Assembly (NCBI GenBank): GCA_945929965.1
Contig: CAMEOT010000008.1
Span: 28,850-92,849 of the forward strand
Direction: 5' to 3'
Length of the DNA stretch: 64,000 nt
Source: an uncultured Lachnospiraceae bacterium
GTDB lineage: Bacteria > Bacillota > Clostridia > Lachnospirales > Lachnospiraceae
Of this stretch, positions 38,696-48,518 are shown piece after piece; positions within the stretch are counted from its first letter, which is position 1; each line of letters begins with the position of its first letter. The notes under the pieces are model-generated. The model was not told where the DNA came from, did not search any database, and was given only the letters and a program-made list of their open reading frames with translations. Both the position numbers and the translations under genes were made by a program.

Positions 38696-40726
38696 ATGAA
38701 AAACATGGAAAAAGAAGTATATAGCTATAATAACCAATACTTAACCTGCAACGACAGACCGATCCTGCCCATCATGGGAGAATTCCATTTCTCCCGCTAT
38801 CCGGAAGGGGAATGGAAAACAGCAATTAAGAATATGCAACAGGGCGGTGTAGACATCGTTGCTACGTACGTGTTTTGGATCCACCATGAGGAAGCGGAAG
38901 GTGAGTGGGATTTCTCCGGCAGAAGAAATCTGAAAGTGTTTCTGAACTGCTGTCAGGAAGCCGGGATGAAAGTATGGCTGCGCATCGGACCGTGGGCACA
39001 CGGAGAGTGCAGAAACGGCGGTTTTCCAGACTGGCTGGTGGAGAAAGAAAAGCGGGGCAAACTGTCTCTTAGAACAGATGATCCGCAGTATCTCAAGTAT
39101 GTGGACCTCTTTTTTACCAAGATTGCCGAGCAGGCGGATGGGTATATGCATAAGGACGACGGTCCCGTCATCGGCATTCAGATCGAGAATGAGTACGGGC
39201 ATGCCGGTGGTCCTTCCGACAGGGAAGAGGGCATGGCGCATATGCGCACACTCAGAGCTATAGCGGAGAAAAAGGGACTGACCGCTCCCTATTTTTCAGC
39301 GACCGGCTGGGGAGGCGCTTATGTACCGGAAAGCTTCCTGCCGGTGCTTGGCGGGTATGTGGATGCTCCGTGGGCGAATCATACCCACGAACTTGCGGCA
39401 AGCGAGAATTTCCTGTTTCAGCCTTTTCACGACGATGCAAATATTGCATCGGATTTCGCCGAAGGACAGAGTGGTTTTACATTTGATACGTCAAAATTCC
39501 CTTACCTGACGGCGGAACTGGGAGGGGGATTGCAGGTGACGGCACACAGACGCACCTACCCTTACCCGGAGGATATCGAGGCACAAACGATCTGCATGTT
39601 GGGAGCAGGGGCAAATCTGATCGGGTATTATATGTACCACGGCGGCGTGAATCCTGACGGGAAATATACCACCCTGCAGGAGTCGAAGGCGACCGGCTAT
39701 GCCAATGACCTTCCTGTGAAAAGCTATGATTTTCAGACGTGCCTGCGGGAAAACGGTCTGACGTCAGAAAGCTATTATCGACTGCGCAAACACCATATTT
39801 TTATCAAAAATACAGAAGAACTGCTGGCACCGGCGAAAGTGTATCTGCCGGATAATATTCCCGAGCCCATGGGTGCAGAAGATATGGAGACATTGCGGGC
39901 AGCGTTCCGCTATAATAAAATGGCGGACTGCGGGTTCTTATTTATCAATAATCACCAGAGAAAACGGAAAATGACGGAGAAACAGATCACACCGGAAAGG
40001 CCATTACAGTTTACGGTGACAGATGTTGAAGGAACACAGAGACAGATTATTTTCGACCGGATCCATGTAAGGACGGATGCGATTCTGGTGCTGCCTTACA
40101 ATCTGCCGGTGGTGATACGGGGAGAGCAGTTAAGACTTCGAAAAACCAATGCCTCTTATCTGGGATGCTTCGGCGGAACTTATTATTTCTATGCGGATGA
40201 GAAGCCGGAGGATATTTATTTCGAGTGGAGTGACGGCAAAGATCATGCGAAAGCGGTAAGAATCCTTACCATACACGATGCGGAGCATTTTTGTTATGTG
40301 CAGGAAGGGGCAGATGAAAAGGGCAAGGTGAGTCTGCTGCCGGATCTGCACTTTGCGGAAGCCGGTAAGGTGCGGATCACGGATGGCGGACAGGCAGTGG
40401 AAAGTATCTGGAACGTATATGGTCAAACAGAACCGAACATCTATGAATTAACCTTGGAATATGAGTATCACCCGGCGGATGCACTGTCAGGTGATGTCTG
40501 GCTGGAACTGGATTTCGGCGGGGACTGCGCACGCTTGTATCAGGACGGAAAACTGATTGACGACTGGTTCTCCAATGGTGAACTATGGCGTGTGGCTCTG
40601 AAGCGTTACGACTGCCCGACACATCTGACCCTGGAACTGGATTCGTTCAAAATGGATGTCTATTACGATCTGCCTCCGAAGCGGGAGAACCGTCTGGCAG
40701 GGGCGAGACTGCTGCAGTTGAGTTGA
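38696..40726 (+). CDS. Glycoside hydrolase family 35 beta-galactosidase-like enzyme, cytosolic
   Basis: 676 residues, site GAGGAAAGGAATACAAA. The GH35 barrel is clear: IMGEFHFSRYPEGEW at the N-terminus, WLRIGPWAHGE, GIQIENEYGHAGG (acid/base Glu about residue 164) and YLTAELGGG (nucleophile Glu about 274), then YYMYHGGVNPDG. C-terminal beta-domains complete the protein. There is no signal peptide. GH35 enzymes remove terminal beta-galactose (some beta-glucosamine). In this operon without an importer it may act on galactosides entering through another transporter, with GH2. Confidence 0.9.
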   Translation: MKNMEKEVYSYNNQYLTCNDRPILPIMGEFHFSRYPEGEWKTAIKNMQQGGVDIVATYVFWIHHEEAEGEWDFSGRRNLKVFLNCCQEAGMKVWLRIGPWAHGECRNGGFPDWLVEKEKRGKLSLRTDDPQYLKYVDLFFTKIAEQADGYMHKDDGPVIGIQIENEYGHAGGPSDREEGMAHMRTLRAIAEKKGLTAPYFSATGWGGAYVPESFLPVLGGYVDAPWANHTHELAASENFLFQPFHDDANIASDFAEGQSGFTFDTSKFPYLTAELGGGLQVTAHRRTYPYPEDIEAQTICMLGAGANLIGYYMYHGGVNPDGKYTTLQESKATGYANDLPVKSYDFQTCLRENGLTSESYYRLRKHHIFIKNTEELLAPAKVYLPDNIPEPMGAEDMETLRAAFRYNKMADCGFLFINNHQRKRKMTEKQITPERPLQFTVTDVEGTQRQIIFDRIHVRTDAILVLPYNLPVVIRGEQLRLRKTNASYLGCFGGTYYFYADEKPEDIYFEWSDGKDHAKAVRILTIHDAEHFCYVQEGADEKGKVSLLPDLHFAEAGKVRITDGGQAVESIWNVYGQTEPNIYELTLEYEYHPADALSGDVWLELDFGGDCARLYQDGKLIDDWFSNGELWRVALKRYDCPTHLTLELDSFKMDVYYDLPPKRENRLAGARLLQLS

Positions 40727-40787
40727 CCGGAACTCGGTCTGACAGGACTTACTTTGGAAACAGAAGGATAAAAAAGAGGACACATAC

Positions 40788-42122
40788 ATGAAAGATATGA
40801 CACAGGGTAAACCATTAAAACTGATCATTGGGTTTGCCATACCGATGTTGATCGGCAACATATTCCAGCAAATATATAATGTGGCAGACACAGTGATCGT
40901 GGGAAGATTTTTGGGAGAGAGTGCACTGGCGGGCGTGGGAAGCACAGGAACGCTGACCTATTTCCTGCTGGCACTGGTCAGTGGTATGTGTAACGGTGCG
41001 GGACTGGTGGTGGCGCAGTGCTTTGGCTGTGGCAATAAAGAGAGAATGGCGAAGACCGCGACGGCACTTGTCTGGCTGGCAGGGGTGCTGACCTGCATCA
41101 TGTCACTTATCGGAATCTTCGGCGCGGAATTTTTCCTCCGGCTCTTAAGTGTGCCGGAGAATGTCATAGGCTATTCCGCAGAATATCTGCATATCATCTA
41201 TACTTTTGTGTTCGGCAGCGTGATCTACAATGGATGTGCGGCGATCTTAAACAGCGTGGGAGATTCTAAGACTCCGCTGCGGGCAGTGATCGCTTCGTCT
41301 GTGGTGAATATTGCCTTTGACTTATTTTTCATTATTGTGTGCAAGATGGGAGTGGCGGGAGCAGCTTATGCGACGATTCTGGCGCAGTGCACTTCGGCGG
41401 TGATCTGTTTTGTAAAAGTGTGGAAAGTGAGAGAAGAGATCGGATTATCCATGATGAAGTGGAAGCCGGAAGCCGGTTATATTCATCTGGTGGTAAAGAC
41501 CGGATTCCCGGCGGCGTTTCAGTCTTGCATGATCGCTTTAGGCGGCATGAGTGTACAGAGACTGGTGAATTCCTTCGGCTCGTCCACCATGGCGGCTTAC
41601 GTGGCGGCAAATCGTGTGGACAGCGTGGCAATTCAGGTCATCGTCTCTATCGGAACGGCACTTTCGGTATTTACCGGGCAGAATATTGCGAAAAATCAAT
41701 ATGACAGGATCCGGGAAGCACTCTATAAGACGCTGGGTGTCATGGTGGGAGCCAGTATTTTTATCGCTGCCATGGTACTTATTTTCCGGGTGCAGTTAAT
41801 GACGCTGTTTTTGGATGCAAACGAATCGGGAGATGCCATCGGCATCGGCTGCACGTATCTGACGATCATCGGCGTGGCTTATGTGATCGCCGGTGTGATG
41901 CAGAGTTATCAGAATGTGATCCGGGGAGCCGGAGATGTCAATACCTGCATGGTAGCAGGATTAACAGAACTGTCCGGCAGAATCGTGTTCGCGTATCTGT
42001 TGTCAGGAATCTTAGGCGTGACGGGAATCTGGATCGCCACACCTCTGTCCTGGAGCTGCGGATGCATCATTCCCGTGATCCGGTATTACTCCGGCAAATG
42101 GAAACACAAACGGCTGGCTTGA
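40788..42122 (+). CDS. MATE-family transporter in the glycosidase operon
   Basis: 444 residues, about 12 transmembrane segments. MATE signatures are FAIPMLIGNIFQQIYNVADT, IVGRFLGESALAGVGS and, in the second half, QNVIRGAGDVNTC. It follows GH35 by 61 bp with AAAAGAGGACACATAC as site and no terminator between, so it is likely co-transcribed. MATE proteins normally export cationic or aromatic molecules; no sugar importer is in the operon. A converging terminator-like hairpin follows. Confidence 0.85.
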   Translation: MKDMTQGKPLKLIIGFAIPMLIGNIFQQIYNVADTVIVGRFLGESALAGVGSTGTLTYFLLALVSGMCNGAGLVVAQCFGCGNKERMAKTATALVWLAGVLTCIMSLIGIFGAEFFLRLLSVPENVIGYSAEYLHIIYTFVFGSVIYNGCAAILNSVGDSKTPLRAVIASSVVNIAFDLFFIIVCKMGVAGAAYATILAQCTSAVICFVKVWKVREEIGLSMMKWKPEAGYIHLVVKTGFPAAFQSCMIALGGMSVQRLVNSFGSSTMAAYVAANRVDSVAIQVIVSIGTALSVFTGQNIAKNQYDRIREALYKTLGVMVGASIFIAAMVLIFRVQLMTLFLDANESGDAIGIGCTYLTIIGVAYVIAGVMQSYQNVIRGAGDVNTCMVAGLTELSGRIVFAYLLSGILGVTGIWIATPLSWSCGCIIPVIRYYSGKWKHKRLA

Positions 42123-42134
42123 TGCCCGGAACTA

Positions 42135-42161
42135 CCGGAATACAGAGTACGGTTATTCCGG
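42135..42161. terminator. Hairpin between the converging MATE and AraC genes
   Basis: CCGGAATA (42135-42142) pairs perfectly with TATTCCGG (42154-42161). Located at the convergence point and overlapping the AraC stop codon. No long T-tract, so termination would be inefficient or protein-assisted. Confidence 0.5.
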
Positions 42162-43151
42162 ACGCATCCATCCGGCGAATTCCAGAATGGACTGGTTTTC
42201 CGCTTTTTTCTCGCTTTGCTGCATCTGCTTGCGGTATTCTCTGGGAGACATCTGCATCAGCTTGATGAAGTAGCGGTTGAAGCTGGATACGGAATGGAAG
42301 CCCACCATTTCGGAGATGTCGAGAATGGAATGCTCCGTGCTTCGTAACAGGATACAGGATTTCAGGATCCTGGTATTGTTCACATAGTCCAACGGGGAGG
42401 TGCCCATGATATCGTGGAAGACCCGGCGGAAATGGGTGGGACTCCAATGACACAGCTCTGCCAGATATTCGATGGCAAACTGTTGCATATAATTTTTCTC
42501 AATATATTCCAGAGCGGGTGAGATCACCAGAGAGTTTTCGGCGATCTCACCCTCTTTTTTGCGGTCCTGTAGGGCTAGGATCTCAGGAGAGCCCGGTTTC
42601 GCAGTGTCAGGGTTGACACCGCCAAGGCTTTCAATCCGGTACAGCTCGATATAGAGGGAACACAACAGACTTCTGGCACTGATCTGGTAGCAGGGATTCT
42701 GCTCCTCCAGCTCATGAATGATATAGGACACCAGATAGTTGATGTGGGGGAAATCCTCTTTGCTGAAAATATAGCGGAATCCCGGGAAGCCGTCTGTGGA
42801 CAGATCATAATTTTTCCAGGAAGCGGGGAGGAGATTGCGGAACAGCTCCCTCGGATCCAGAAACAGATAAGACCAGTGGCTCCTGGTACCGGGAGTACTG
42901 TAAGTGGTGTGGGGAACGTTACGGGGCAGGACAGTGACATCGCCGGCATGGAAGGACTGCTTGTCGCCGTTGATCTCTAACGTGCCGCTGTCGGAATGAC
43001 AGAGTCCGATCTCCAGACAATTATGGAAGTGAAGACTTCCGCTGGGGATATCCGAGATCTTCCAATAATCACCGGACAGAAGCAGTACGGGGAACTGCAT
43101 GGGCAGATAGTAGCTTCTGTATTCTGTAACCACTCGCTTGGATTTTGCCAT
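42153..43151 (-). CDS. AraC-family regulator of the rhamnogalacturonan locus
   Basis: 332 residues from the start at 43151, after AGGAGGTTGAAA on the minus strand; the frame begins earlier at 43184 without a site. The N-terminal cupin sensor is visible (SLHFHNCLEIGLCHSDSGTL, FHAGDVTVLPRNVPH). The C-terminal DNA-binding domain is AIEYLAELCHWSPTHFRRVF and ILDISEMVGFHSVSSFNRYF, then MSPREYRKQM. It is divergent from the ABC importer and pectin enzymes, the usual place for their activator. The inducer is probably a rhamnogalacturonan fragment; this is inference. Confidence 0.88.
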   Translation of the reverse strand: MAKSKRVVTEYRSYYLPMQFPVLLLSGDYWKISDIPSGSLHFHNCLEIGLCHSDSGTLEINGDKQSFHAGDVTVLPRNVPHTTYSTPGTRSHWSYLFLDPRELFRNLLPASWKNYDLSTDGFPGFRYIFSKEDFPHINYLVSYIIHELEEQNPCYQISARSLLCSLYIELYRIESLGGVNPDTAKPGSPEILALQDRKKEGEIAENSLVISPALEYIEKNYMQQFAIEYLAELCHWSPTHFRRVFHDIMGTSPLDYVNNTRILKSCILLRSTEHSILDISEMVGFHSVSSFNRYFIKLMQMSPREYRKQMQQSEKKAENQSILEFAGWMRPE

Positions 43152-43309
43152 TTTCAACCTCCTGTGAATCTTGTATAAATCCATTGTGCATCCTGTATGA
43201 CGCTGTGAAAAAACGACTTACTGCCATGGAAATAATGTCTATACATTATATATAACAATTAAACTAGACAAAATCAACCATTATATTGTATAAATAATAA
43301 GTGCACTTT

Positions 43310-43324
43310 TGGAACCGTTTCCGA
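43310..43324. promoter_or_regulatory. cre-like palindrome in the 427-bp divergent spacer
   Basis: TGGAACCGTTTCCGA has the inverted arms GGAA/TTCC around CCG but mismatches the cre consensus at three positions, so CcpA or another LacI-type protein could bind. The rest of 43152-43578 is very AT-rich with several TATAAT-like words and no frame; the exact promoters of the AraC gene and the importer operon cannot be fixed. Confidence 0.35.
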
Positions 43325-43578
43325 AAATGTGGCTAAAAATGGTTAAAAACATTGAAAAATACGGCTCTTTTTCAAATAATATATGTTATAAAATGCAAAA
43401 ATAAACGAAACAATAAAACTAACGAAAAACGAACATGATTTATAATGGTTGTTTTTGCATAGTTTTTTATAACGATTGATTAGAAAAATGTGACAACATG
43501 TATGATAATATGCTTACAAGGTTACAAAAAGTGTACAAAATGACGAGAAAATATAACTGACACTTGAGGAGGTTCGAT

Positions 43579-44532
43579 ATGGCGAAGAAGAATGCAGCCA
43601 ATGTGGCGGGCGTGAAAACGAAAACCACTTGGAAACAAGCTTTTAAAAGAGACTGGCAGTTGTATCTGCTTCTATTGTTTCCACTGATCATGGTAATTGT
43701 ATTCAGCTACGGTGCTTACCCGGGACTGCGGATGGCCTTCATGGATTACAAACCGGCGAAGGGATATGCAGGCAGTGAATGGGTGGGAATGAAGACATTC
43801 ATTAAAATATTCAAGGATGCCGACTTCATGAGAGCACTCCGCAACTCCGTAGTGTTCAATCTGGCAGACCTGTTAGTTGGTTTCCCGATGCCGATCATTC
43901 TGGCACTGATCCTGAATGAATTAAGATATCCCAGATTCAAAAAGGTATCCCAGACGATCCTGTATCTGCCGCACTTCCTCTCCTGGGCCATCATCGGAAG
44001 CGTAGCGATGACAATGTTCCGCCCAAACTCCGGTCTGGTGAATATCCTGTTAACCAACATGGGAGTGATCTCCGAAGGAATTCCGTTCCTGAATGAGAAA
44101 TGGCACTGGGCAATCACTTATCTGCTGATTGGTGTATGGCAGACAATGGGATGGGGCACCATCCTCTACCTGGCAGCGATCACCGGTATCAACGGAGAAC
44201 TGTACGAAGCAGCCATGATCGACGGTGCAAACCGTTGGAAGAGAATGTGGCACATCACACTTCCCGGTATCAAGAGCACAGTAGTAACACTACTGATCCT
44301 AAACCTCGGACGTGTCATGGGAAGTAACTTAGAGCGACTGACGGCGTTAGAAAATTCGCAGGTCAAGGACTTCCAGTATCAGCTGGCTGTCTACATATAC
44401 AATAAAGGTATTGGAGCCGGAAAATTCAGTGCGGCGACCGCGGTTGGTCTGTTCCAGTCACTGATCGGACTGATCCTGGTTCTGTTATCTGATAAATTTG
44501 CCAAGAAGCTCGGCGAAGACGGATTACTGTAG
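43579..44532 (+). CDS. ABC sugar importer permease, LplB-type
   Basis: 317 residues from ATG 43579 after GAGGAGGTTCGAT. Six transmembrane segments, starting with DWQLYLLLLFPLIMVIVFSY, and the cytoplasmic EAA loop YEAAMIDGANRWKRMWHITL that docks the ATPase. The size and N-terminus (KRDWQLYLLLLFP) fit the LplB family, which imports complex oligosaccharides in Firmicutes. First gene of the importer; no ATPase is encoded nearby, so it presumably uses a shared MsmK-like ATPase elsewhere. Confidence 0.92.
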   Translation: MAKKNAANVAGVKTKTTWKQAFKRDWQLYLLLLFPLIMVIVFSYGAYPGLRMAFMDYKPAKGYAGSEWVGMKTFIKIFKDADFMRALRNSVVFNLADLLVGFPMPIILALILNELRYPRFKKVSQTILYLPHFLSWAIIGSVAMTMFRPNSGLVNILLTNMGVISEGIPFLNEKWHWAITYLLIGVWQTMGWGTILYLAAITGINGELYEAAMIDGANRWKRMWHITLPGIKSTVVTLLILNLGRVMGSNLERLTALENSQVKDFQYQLAVYIYNKGIGAGKFSAATAVGLFQSLIGLILVLLSDKFAKKLGEDGLL

Positions 44533-44544
44533 GAGGTGAGAGCG

Positions 44545-45474
44545 ATGAAGAAAAAAGAAGTAAATATCAACGAAGAATCTGCCTCCACAGGCGGAGCTCA
44601 TGCGGTCAACAAATTCCGCATCAGTGATTTTGTCATGATGGCAGTGATCGTTATCCTCTGCGCCAGCTGCGTATTACCTTTCCTGCATGTAGCAGTGAAA
44701 TCCATTTCCGGCAATACCGCAGTAATGTCCAAGAGCGTTTACTTCTGGCCCAAGGATATCACCTTCGATGCTTATAAGAAGGTGTTTGCAGACAGCTCCA
44801 TGACCTATTCCATGATCTTCTCGGTGATCGTTACCGTGATCTTCACGGCTCTGGGAATGCTGGTATGTACCTGTGCCGCTTACCCTCTCTCCAAGAAGAG
44901 ATTAAAGGGTAAAAAGCTACTGACCTTCCTGTTGATGGTACCGATGTACTTCAGTGCCGGCATCATCCCCAGCTACCTGCTATATCAGAAGCTGCATGTG
45001 CTGGATACCATGTGGGTATTGATCTTACCTCTGATCTATTCCCCGTATAACATGCTGATCATGAAGAACTACTTCCAGAGTACGATTCCAGACAGTCTGG
45101 AGGAATCTGCTTTCCTGGATGGTGCAAGTAACTTCCAGATCTTGAGCAGGATTGTATTACCGTTGTCCAAACCGATCCTGGCAACATTGTCTCTGTTCTA
45201 CGCTGTAGGCCGTTGGAACTCCTATGCAGACAATATGTACTACACCAAGAACGCGAACCTGAAGCTGATCCAGTACAAGCTATATCAGCTGGTGGCATCC
45301 GCAGCAGAAGCGCAGACTTCCTCCCTGGCAGATACCGGTAGTGCGATTCAGTCCACTCCCGAAGTGTTACAGGCAGCCAGCATCATGTTCGTAACAATTC
45401 CTATCATTATCATCTACCCGTTCCTGCAGAAGTATTTCGTACAGGGTACCATGATCGGAGCGGTAAAGGGTTAA
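44545..45474 (+). CDS. ABC sugar importer permease, YtcP-type
   Basis: 309 residues from ATG 44545 after AGGAGGTGAGAGCG. Six membrane segments with the EAA-loop variant LEESAFLDGASNFQILSRIV. The pattern CASCVLPFLHVAVKSISGN and SKSVYFWPKDITF is typical of YtcP/AraQ-like partners of LplB. It starts 12 bases after the LplB stop. Together with the lipoprotein at 45559 it forms a CUT1-type importer for large oligosaccharides. Confidence 0.92.
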   Translation: MKKKEVNINEESASTGGAHAVNKFRISDFVMMAVIVILCASCVLPFLHVAVKSISGNTAVMSKSVYFWPKDITFDAYKKVFADSSMTYSMIFSVIVTVIFTALGMLVCTCAAYPLSKKRLKGKKLLTFLLMVPMYFSAGIIPSYLLYQKLHVLDTMWVLILPLIYSPYNMLIMKNYFQSTIPDSLEESAFLDGASNFQILSRIVLPLSKPILATLSLFYAVGRWNSYADNMYYTKNANLKLIQYKLYQLVASAAEAQTSSLADTGSAIQSTPEVLQAASIMFVTIPIIIIYPFLQKYFVQGTMIGAVKG

Positions 45475-45558
45475 GAGAAACAAAAGCAACCATGTTAGTT
45501 TTCCCCGAAAGCAGGGGTACACATAAAACTATGTATTTTAAATAAGGAGGATTGATTT

Positions 45559-47280
45559 ATGAAGAAGAATACTCTTCACAAGGTAATGGCAACGGCACTG
45601 GTTGGTGCTATGGCAATGGGGACTCTGACCGGATGCGGCGGGAGCACTGACGCAGGTGCGGATGCTTCCACAAAGGATACCGCAGCGGTAAGCACAGCAA
45701 CAAGCACAGATGCAGCAACTGCAGCAGTAGCAGGCATGGATGGCTGGGAGCCTTTCGCAAGTAATGTTACTTTACAGATTCCCGTATACGATCGTGGCTC
45801 TTCCGGAAACGGATGCTCCGACGTAGAGAACAACTACTGGACCAAATGGGTACAGGAGAATTTCGGTGACAAGTACAATATCACTGTAGAATATGTAGGA
45901 ATTACCCGTAGCGACGTTATGACCGATTACGCTATGCTGGCAGCAAGCCAGAGCCTTCCTACGATCTGTATGGAATATGACTATGATAAGCTGGCAAGCT
46001 GGCAGGCAGACGGCTATCTGCAGACCTACGATGTAGAAGAGTTCAAGCAGATCGCTCCTACCTACTGGGAGACCATGGTAGAGCATGGCAACGACGCTTA
46101 CACCAAGTTGTCTGATGAAGATTATCTGGTACTTGGCTATAGACCTTATGGTAATACCACTTATACCTGGTGTACTTTCTATCGTCAGGACTGGCTGGAA
46201 GAAGCAGGATTTTCTGAGTATCCCGTTGGCGACAACACCAAGCTGTTAGAGTTGTATGCAAAACTGGTAGAAAATGGTCACAAGTATCCCTTAAGCGGTA
46301 AGAAAGTAAGCGGCGCAGGTATCGACCAGAACTACGGCTACAGAGATTATCCTCAGGATGAGACTACATGGGCAACCACCGGCGACTATCAGATTCCCTC
46401 ACTGTCCACGGAAGCTCAGAAGAGATTCTTAAAATGGGAGAACGAGCTGTACAACGATGGTTACTACAATCCTGAGTACTACTTAAGAGATGCTTCCGAG
46501 GCAGAGGCAGATTTCATCAACGGTGAAGCATTTACCTGGACCGGATATGTATCTTCTACCATGAATGTACTGAACTCCTTCTATGATGCTAACCCTGATG
46601 GCAAGCTGGCAGTAGCAGTTACTCCTTCTACCTGGACACAGGATGAGACCTGGGGATCTTCGGCTTCTTACAGACCCGGAACCAACTTCGGTATGATGAT
46701 CGGCTTCGCTAACGATGCTACCGAGGATGAAGTAAAAGCAGCTATGATGTATCTTGAGTGGCTGAACCAGCCTGAGAACCTGTTCACCATGCAGTGGGGT
46801 ATTGAAGGCGTGAACTTCAACTACGATGACAACGGCGATCCCGTAGCAGTAGCAGATCAGACCGGTCTGGATGAACAGCAGGGTCACAACAACAACGTAG
46901 ACTACTGGTGTGCAGTAACCGCAGTCAAGACTCTTGGTTCTATCGAGAAGGATATCAAGGCAATCACCCCTCAGGGTATTCCTCAGGACTTCTATGATCA
47001 GATTCTGGCTAACTACAACGGACAGGTTGCTATCTACGAAGCAGGCAAGGCTAACTCCGACTGTCTGTTCGCAACTTCTATCGATGCAGTAACCGAGTAC
47101 AATCAGACTCTGTATGATCTGTACACTGAGTATCGTGATAAGCTGACCATGTGCTCTAAGGATCAGTTCGACGCTCTGTATGACGAACTTAGCCAGAAGT
47201 ACCTGGAGGCAGGTTACCAGGAAGTTATCGATGAGAGACAGGCTGCACTGGATGCAGGTAACACCACCAGACTTCAGTAA
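45559..47280 (+). CDS. Sugar-binding lipoprotein of the ABC importer
   Basis: 573 residues, site ATAAGGAGGATTGATTT. A lipoprotein signal peptide ends in the lipobox LTGC (Cys about residue 27), then a Thr/Ala/Asp-rich linker. The mature part shows features of large extracellular solute-binding proteins of the LplA type (FGDKYNITVEYVG, WLEEAGFSEYPV). Strong codon bias suggests high expression, usual for binding proteins. A short CCCC/GGGG hairpin precedes it and another hairpin follows at 47312. Expected ligand: rhamnogalacturonan or galactan-derived oligosaccharides. Confidence 0.92.
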   Translation: MKKNTLHKVMATALVGAMAMGTLTGCGGSTDAGADASTKDTAAVSTATSTDAATAAVAGMDGWEPFASNVTLQIPVYDRGSSGNGCSDVENNYWTKWVQENFGDKYNITVEYVGITRSDVMTDYAMLAASQSLPTICMEYDYDKLASWQADGYLQTYDVEEFKQIAPTYWETMVEHGNDAYTKLSDEDYLVLGYRPYGNTTYTWCTFYRQDWLEEAGFSEYPVGDNTKLLELYAKLVENGHKYPLSGKKVSGAGIDQNYGYRDYPQDETTWATTGDYQIPSLSTEAQKRFLKWENELYNDGYYNPEYYLRDASEAEADFINGEAFTWTGYVSSTMNVLNSFYDANPDGKLAVAVTPSTWTQDETWGSSASYRPGTNFGMMIGFANDATEDEVKAAMMYLEWLNQPENLFTMQWGIEGVNFNYDDNGDPVAVADQTGLDEQQGHNNNVDYWCAVTAVKTLGSIEKDIKAITPQGIPQDFYDQILANYNGQVAIYEAGKANSDCLFATSIDAVTEYNQTLYDLYTEYRDKLTMCSKDQFDALYDELSQKYLEAGYQEVIDERQAALDAGNTTRLQ

Positions 47281-47311
47281 GTAAAAAGTCTTATTACAGT
47301 AAGTACATACG

Positions 47312-47338
47312 GCCCCCAGGCATGAATGGCTTGGGGGC
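47312..47338 (+). other. Hairpin between the binding protein and enzyme genes
   Basis: GCCCCCA (47312-47318) pairs with TGGGGGC (47332-47338), with an inner GC pair. Weak downstream T content suggests partial termination or mRNA protection, giving more lipoprotein than enzyme. Confidence 0.6.
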
Positions 47339-47465
47339 TATATTAGAAATACAATTACTTTGAATCGTTGAAAATGTTTTATGTTTTTTTCCGAGGACCT
47401 GTTTTACAATAAAAACAGATGTGGGAAAAGAATATAAACCGCCAAAAGGCAGAAACGGAGGAATT

Positions 47466-48518
47466 ATGTTAAAGCTGGAATATGACAAAAAAGAGATAGA
47501 GGAAGTCATTGATAAGATCGTGAAAAAGACCATGAATATGGATCTCACCTGGGACTGGCCCTGCGGTGTGGCATATTACGGAATCAGTGATGCCTTTGAG
47601 AAGACCGGGAAAAAGGAATATCTGGAGCTGTTAAAGGATCGTATCGACGAACTGATCGATCTGGGGCTGCCCAAGGTATGGACCGTAAATGCCTGTGCTA
47701 TGGGACATTGTCTGATCACCTTATACCAGGCAACGGGAGAGCAGCAGTATCACGATATTCTCATGAGCAAGATCGCTTATCTGAGAAAAGATGCTCTTCG
47801 CTTCGGAGATCATGTATTACAGCATACGGTATCTGCCAACAATGATTTTCCGGAGCAGTGCTGGTGCGACACCCTGTTCATGGCGGCATTTCTGATGCTG
47901 CGGGTTGGCGTAATGGAACACGATGAAGAGTTAATTGATGACGCACTGAACCAGTATTACTGGCATATCAAATATTTACAGAATCCCAGCAGCGGACTCT
48001 GGTATCACGGCTATGACAATATTGCCGGAGACCATATGTCCGGTATCTATTGGGGAAGAGCTAATGCCTGGGCAGCATTTACCATGTCACAGGTAGGAGG
48101 CATCCTGCCCCAGTGCTATCTGTATCCCAAGTATATCGATGTGGCAGGTTCTCTGAATGAGCAGCTGGCAGCACTGAAGGTATACCAGACAGAGAACGGG
48201 CTGTGGAGAACTGTGGTGGATGATCCGGAGTCTTATGAAGAGATCTCCGCATCCGCAGGAATTGCCGCAGCAATGCTGACCAGAGGTAATCCTTTACATA
48301 GCAAATACATTAATAAGGCAATCAAAGGGCTGCTTGCCAACGTCAGTGAGGACGGTAAGGTAATGAATGTCTCCGGCGGTACCGCTGTTATGAGAGACAA
48401 GGAAGGCTACCGAGGAATCCCCAAGGCGTATATCCAGGGCTGGGGACAGGGACTGGCATTATCATTTTTTGCAACTTTGTTAGTATCCGACGAGATTGAG
48501 AAGGATGGTGCGTTATAA
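47466..48518 (+). CDS. Glycoside hydrolase family 105 (unsaturated rhamnogalacturonyl hydrolase)
   Basis: 350 residues from ATG 47466 after ACGGAGGAATT. The (alpha/alpha)6 barrel of GH105/GH88 is visible: WDWPCGVAYYGISDAFE, DFPEQCWCDTLFMAAFLM (the CD with catalytic Asp), GLWYHGYD, YWGRANAWAAFTMS and SASAGIAAAML. These enzymes hydrate and release the unsaturated galacturonate left by RG lyases (YteR type). There is no signal peptide, so it acts in the cytosol on imported unsaturated oligosaccharides. Its stop is directly followed by the ATG of the next gene. Confidence 0.88.
   Translation: MLKLEYDKKEIEEVIDKIVKKTMNMDLTWDWPCGVAYYGISDAFEKTGKKEYLELLKDRIDELIDLGLPKVWTVNACAMGHCLITLYQATGEQQYHDILMSKIAYLRKDALRFGDHVLQHTVSANNDFPEQCWCDTLFMAAFLMLRVGVMEHDEELIDDALNQYYWHIKYLQNPSSGLWYHGYDNIAGDHMSGIYWGRANAWAAFTMSQVGGILPQCYLYPKYIDVAGSLNEQLAALKVYQTENGLWRTVVDDPESYEEISASAGIAAAMLTRGNPLHSKYINKAIKGLLANVSEDGKVMNVSGGTAVMRDKEGYRGIPKAYIQGWGQGLALSFFATLLVSDEIEKDGAL

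Noticed and set aside
45503..45517. CCCC/GGGG hairpin before the sugar-binding lipoprotein considered as a terminator
   Set aside because: Stem of only four or five pairs and no T-tract; probably an mRNA-end or processing structure.
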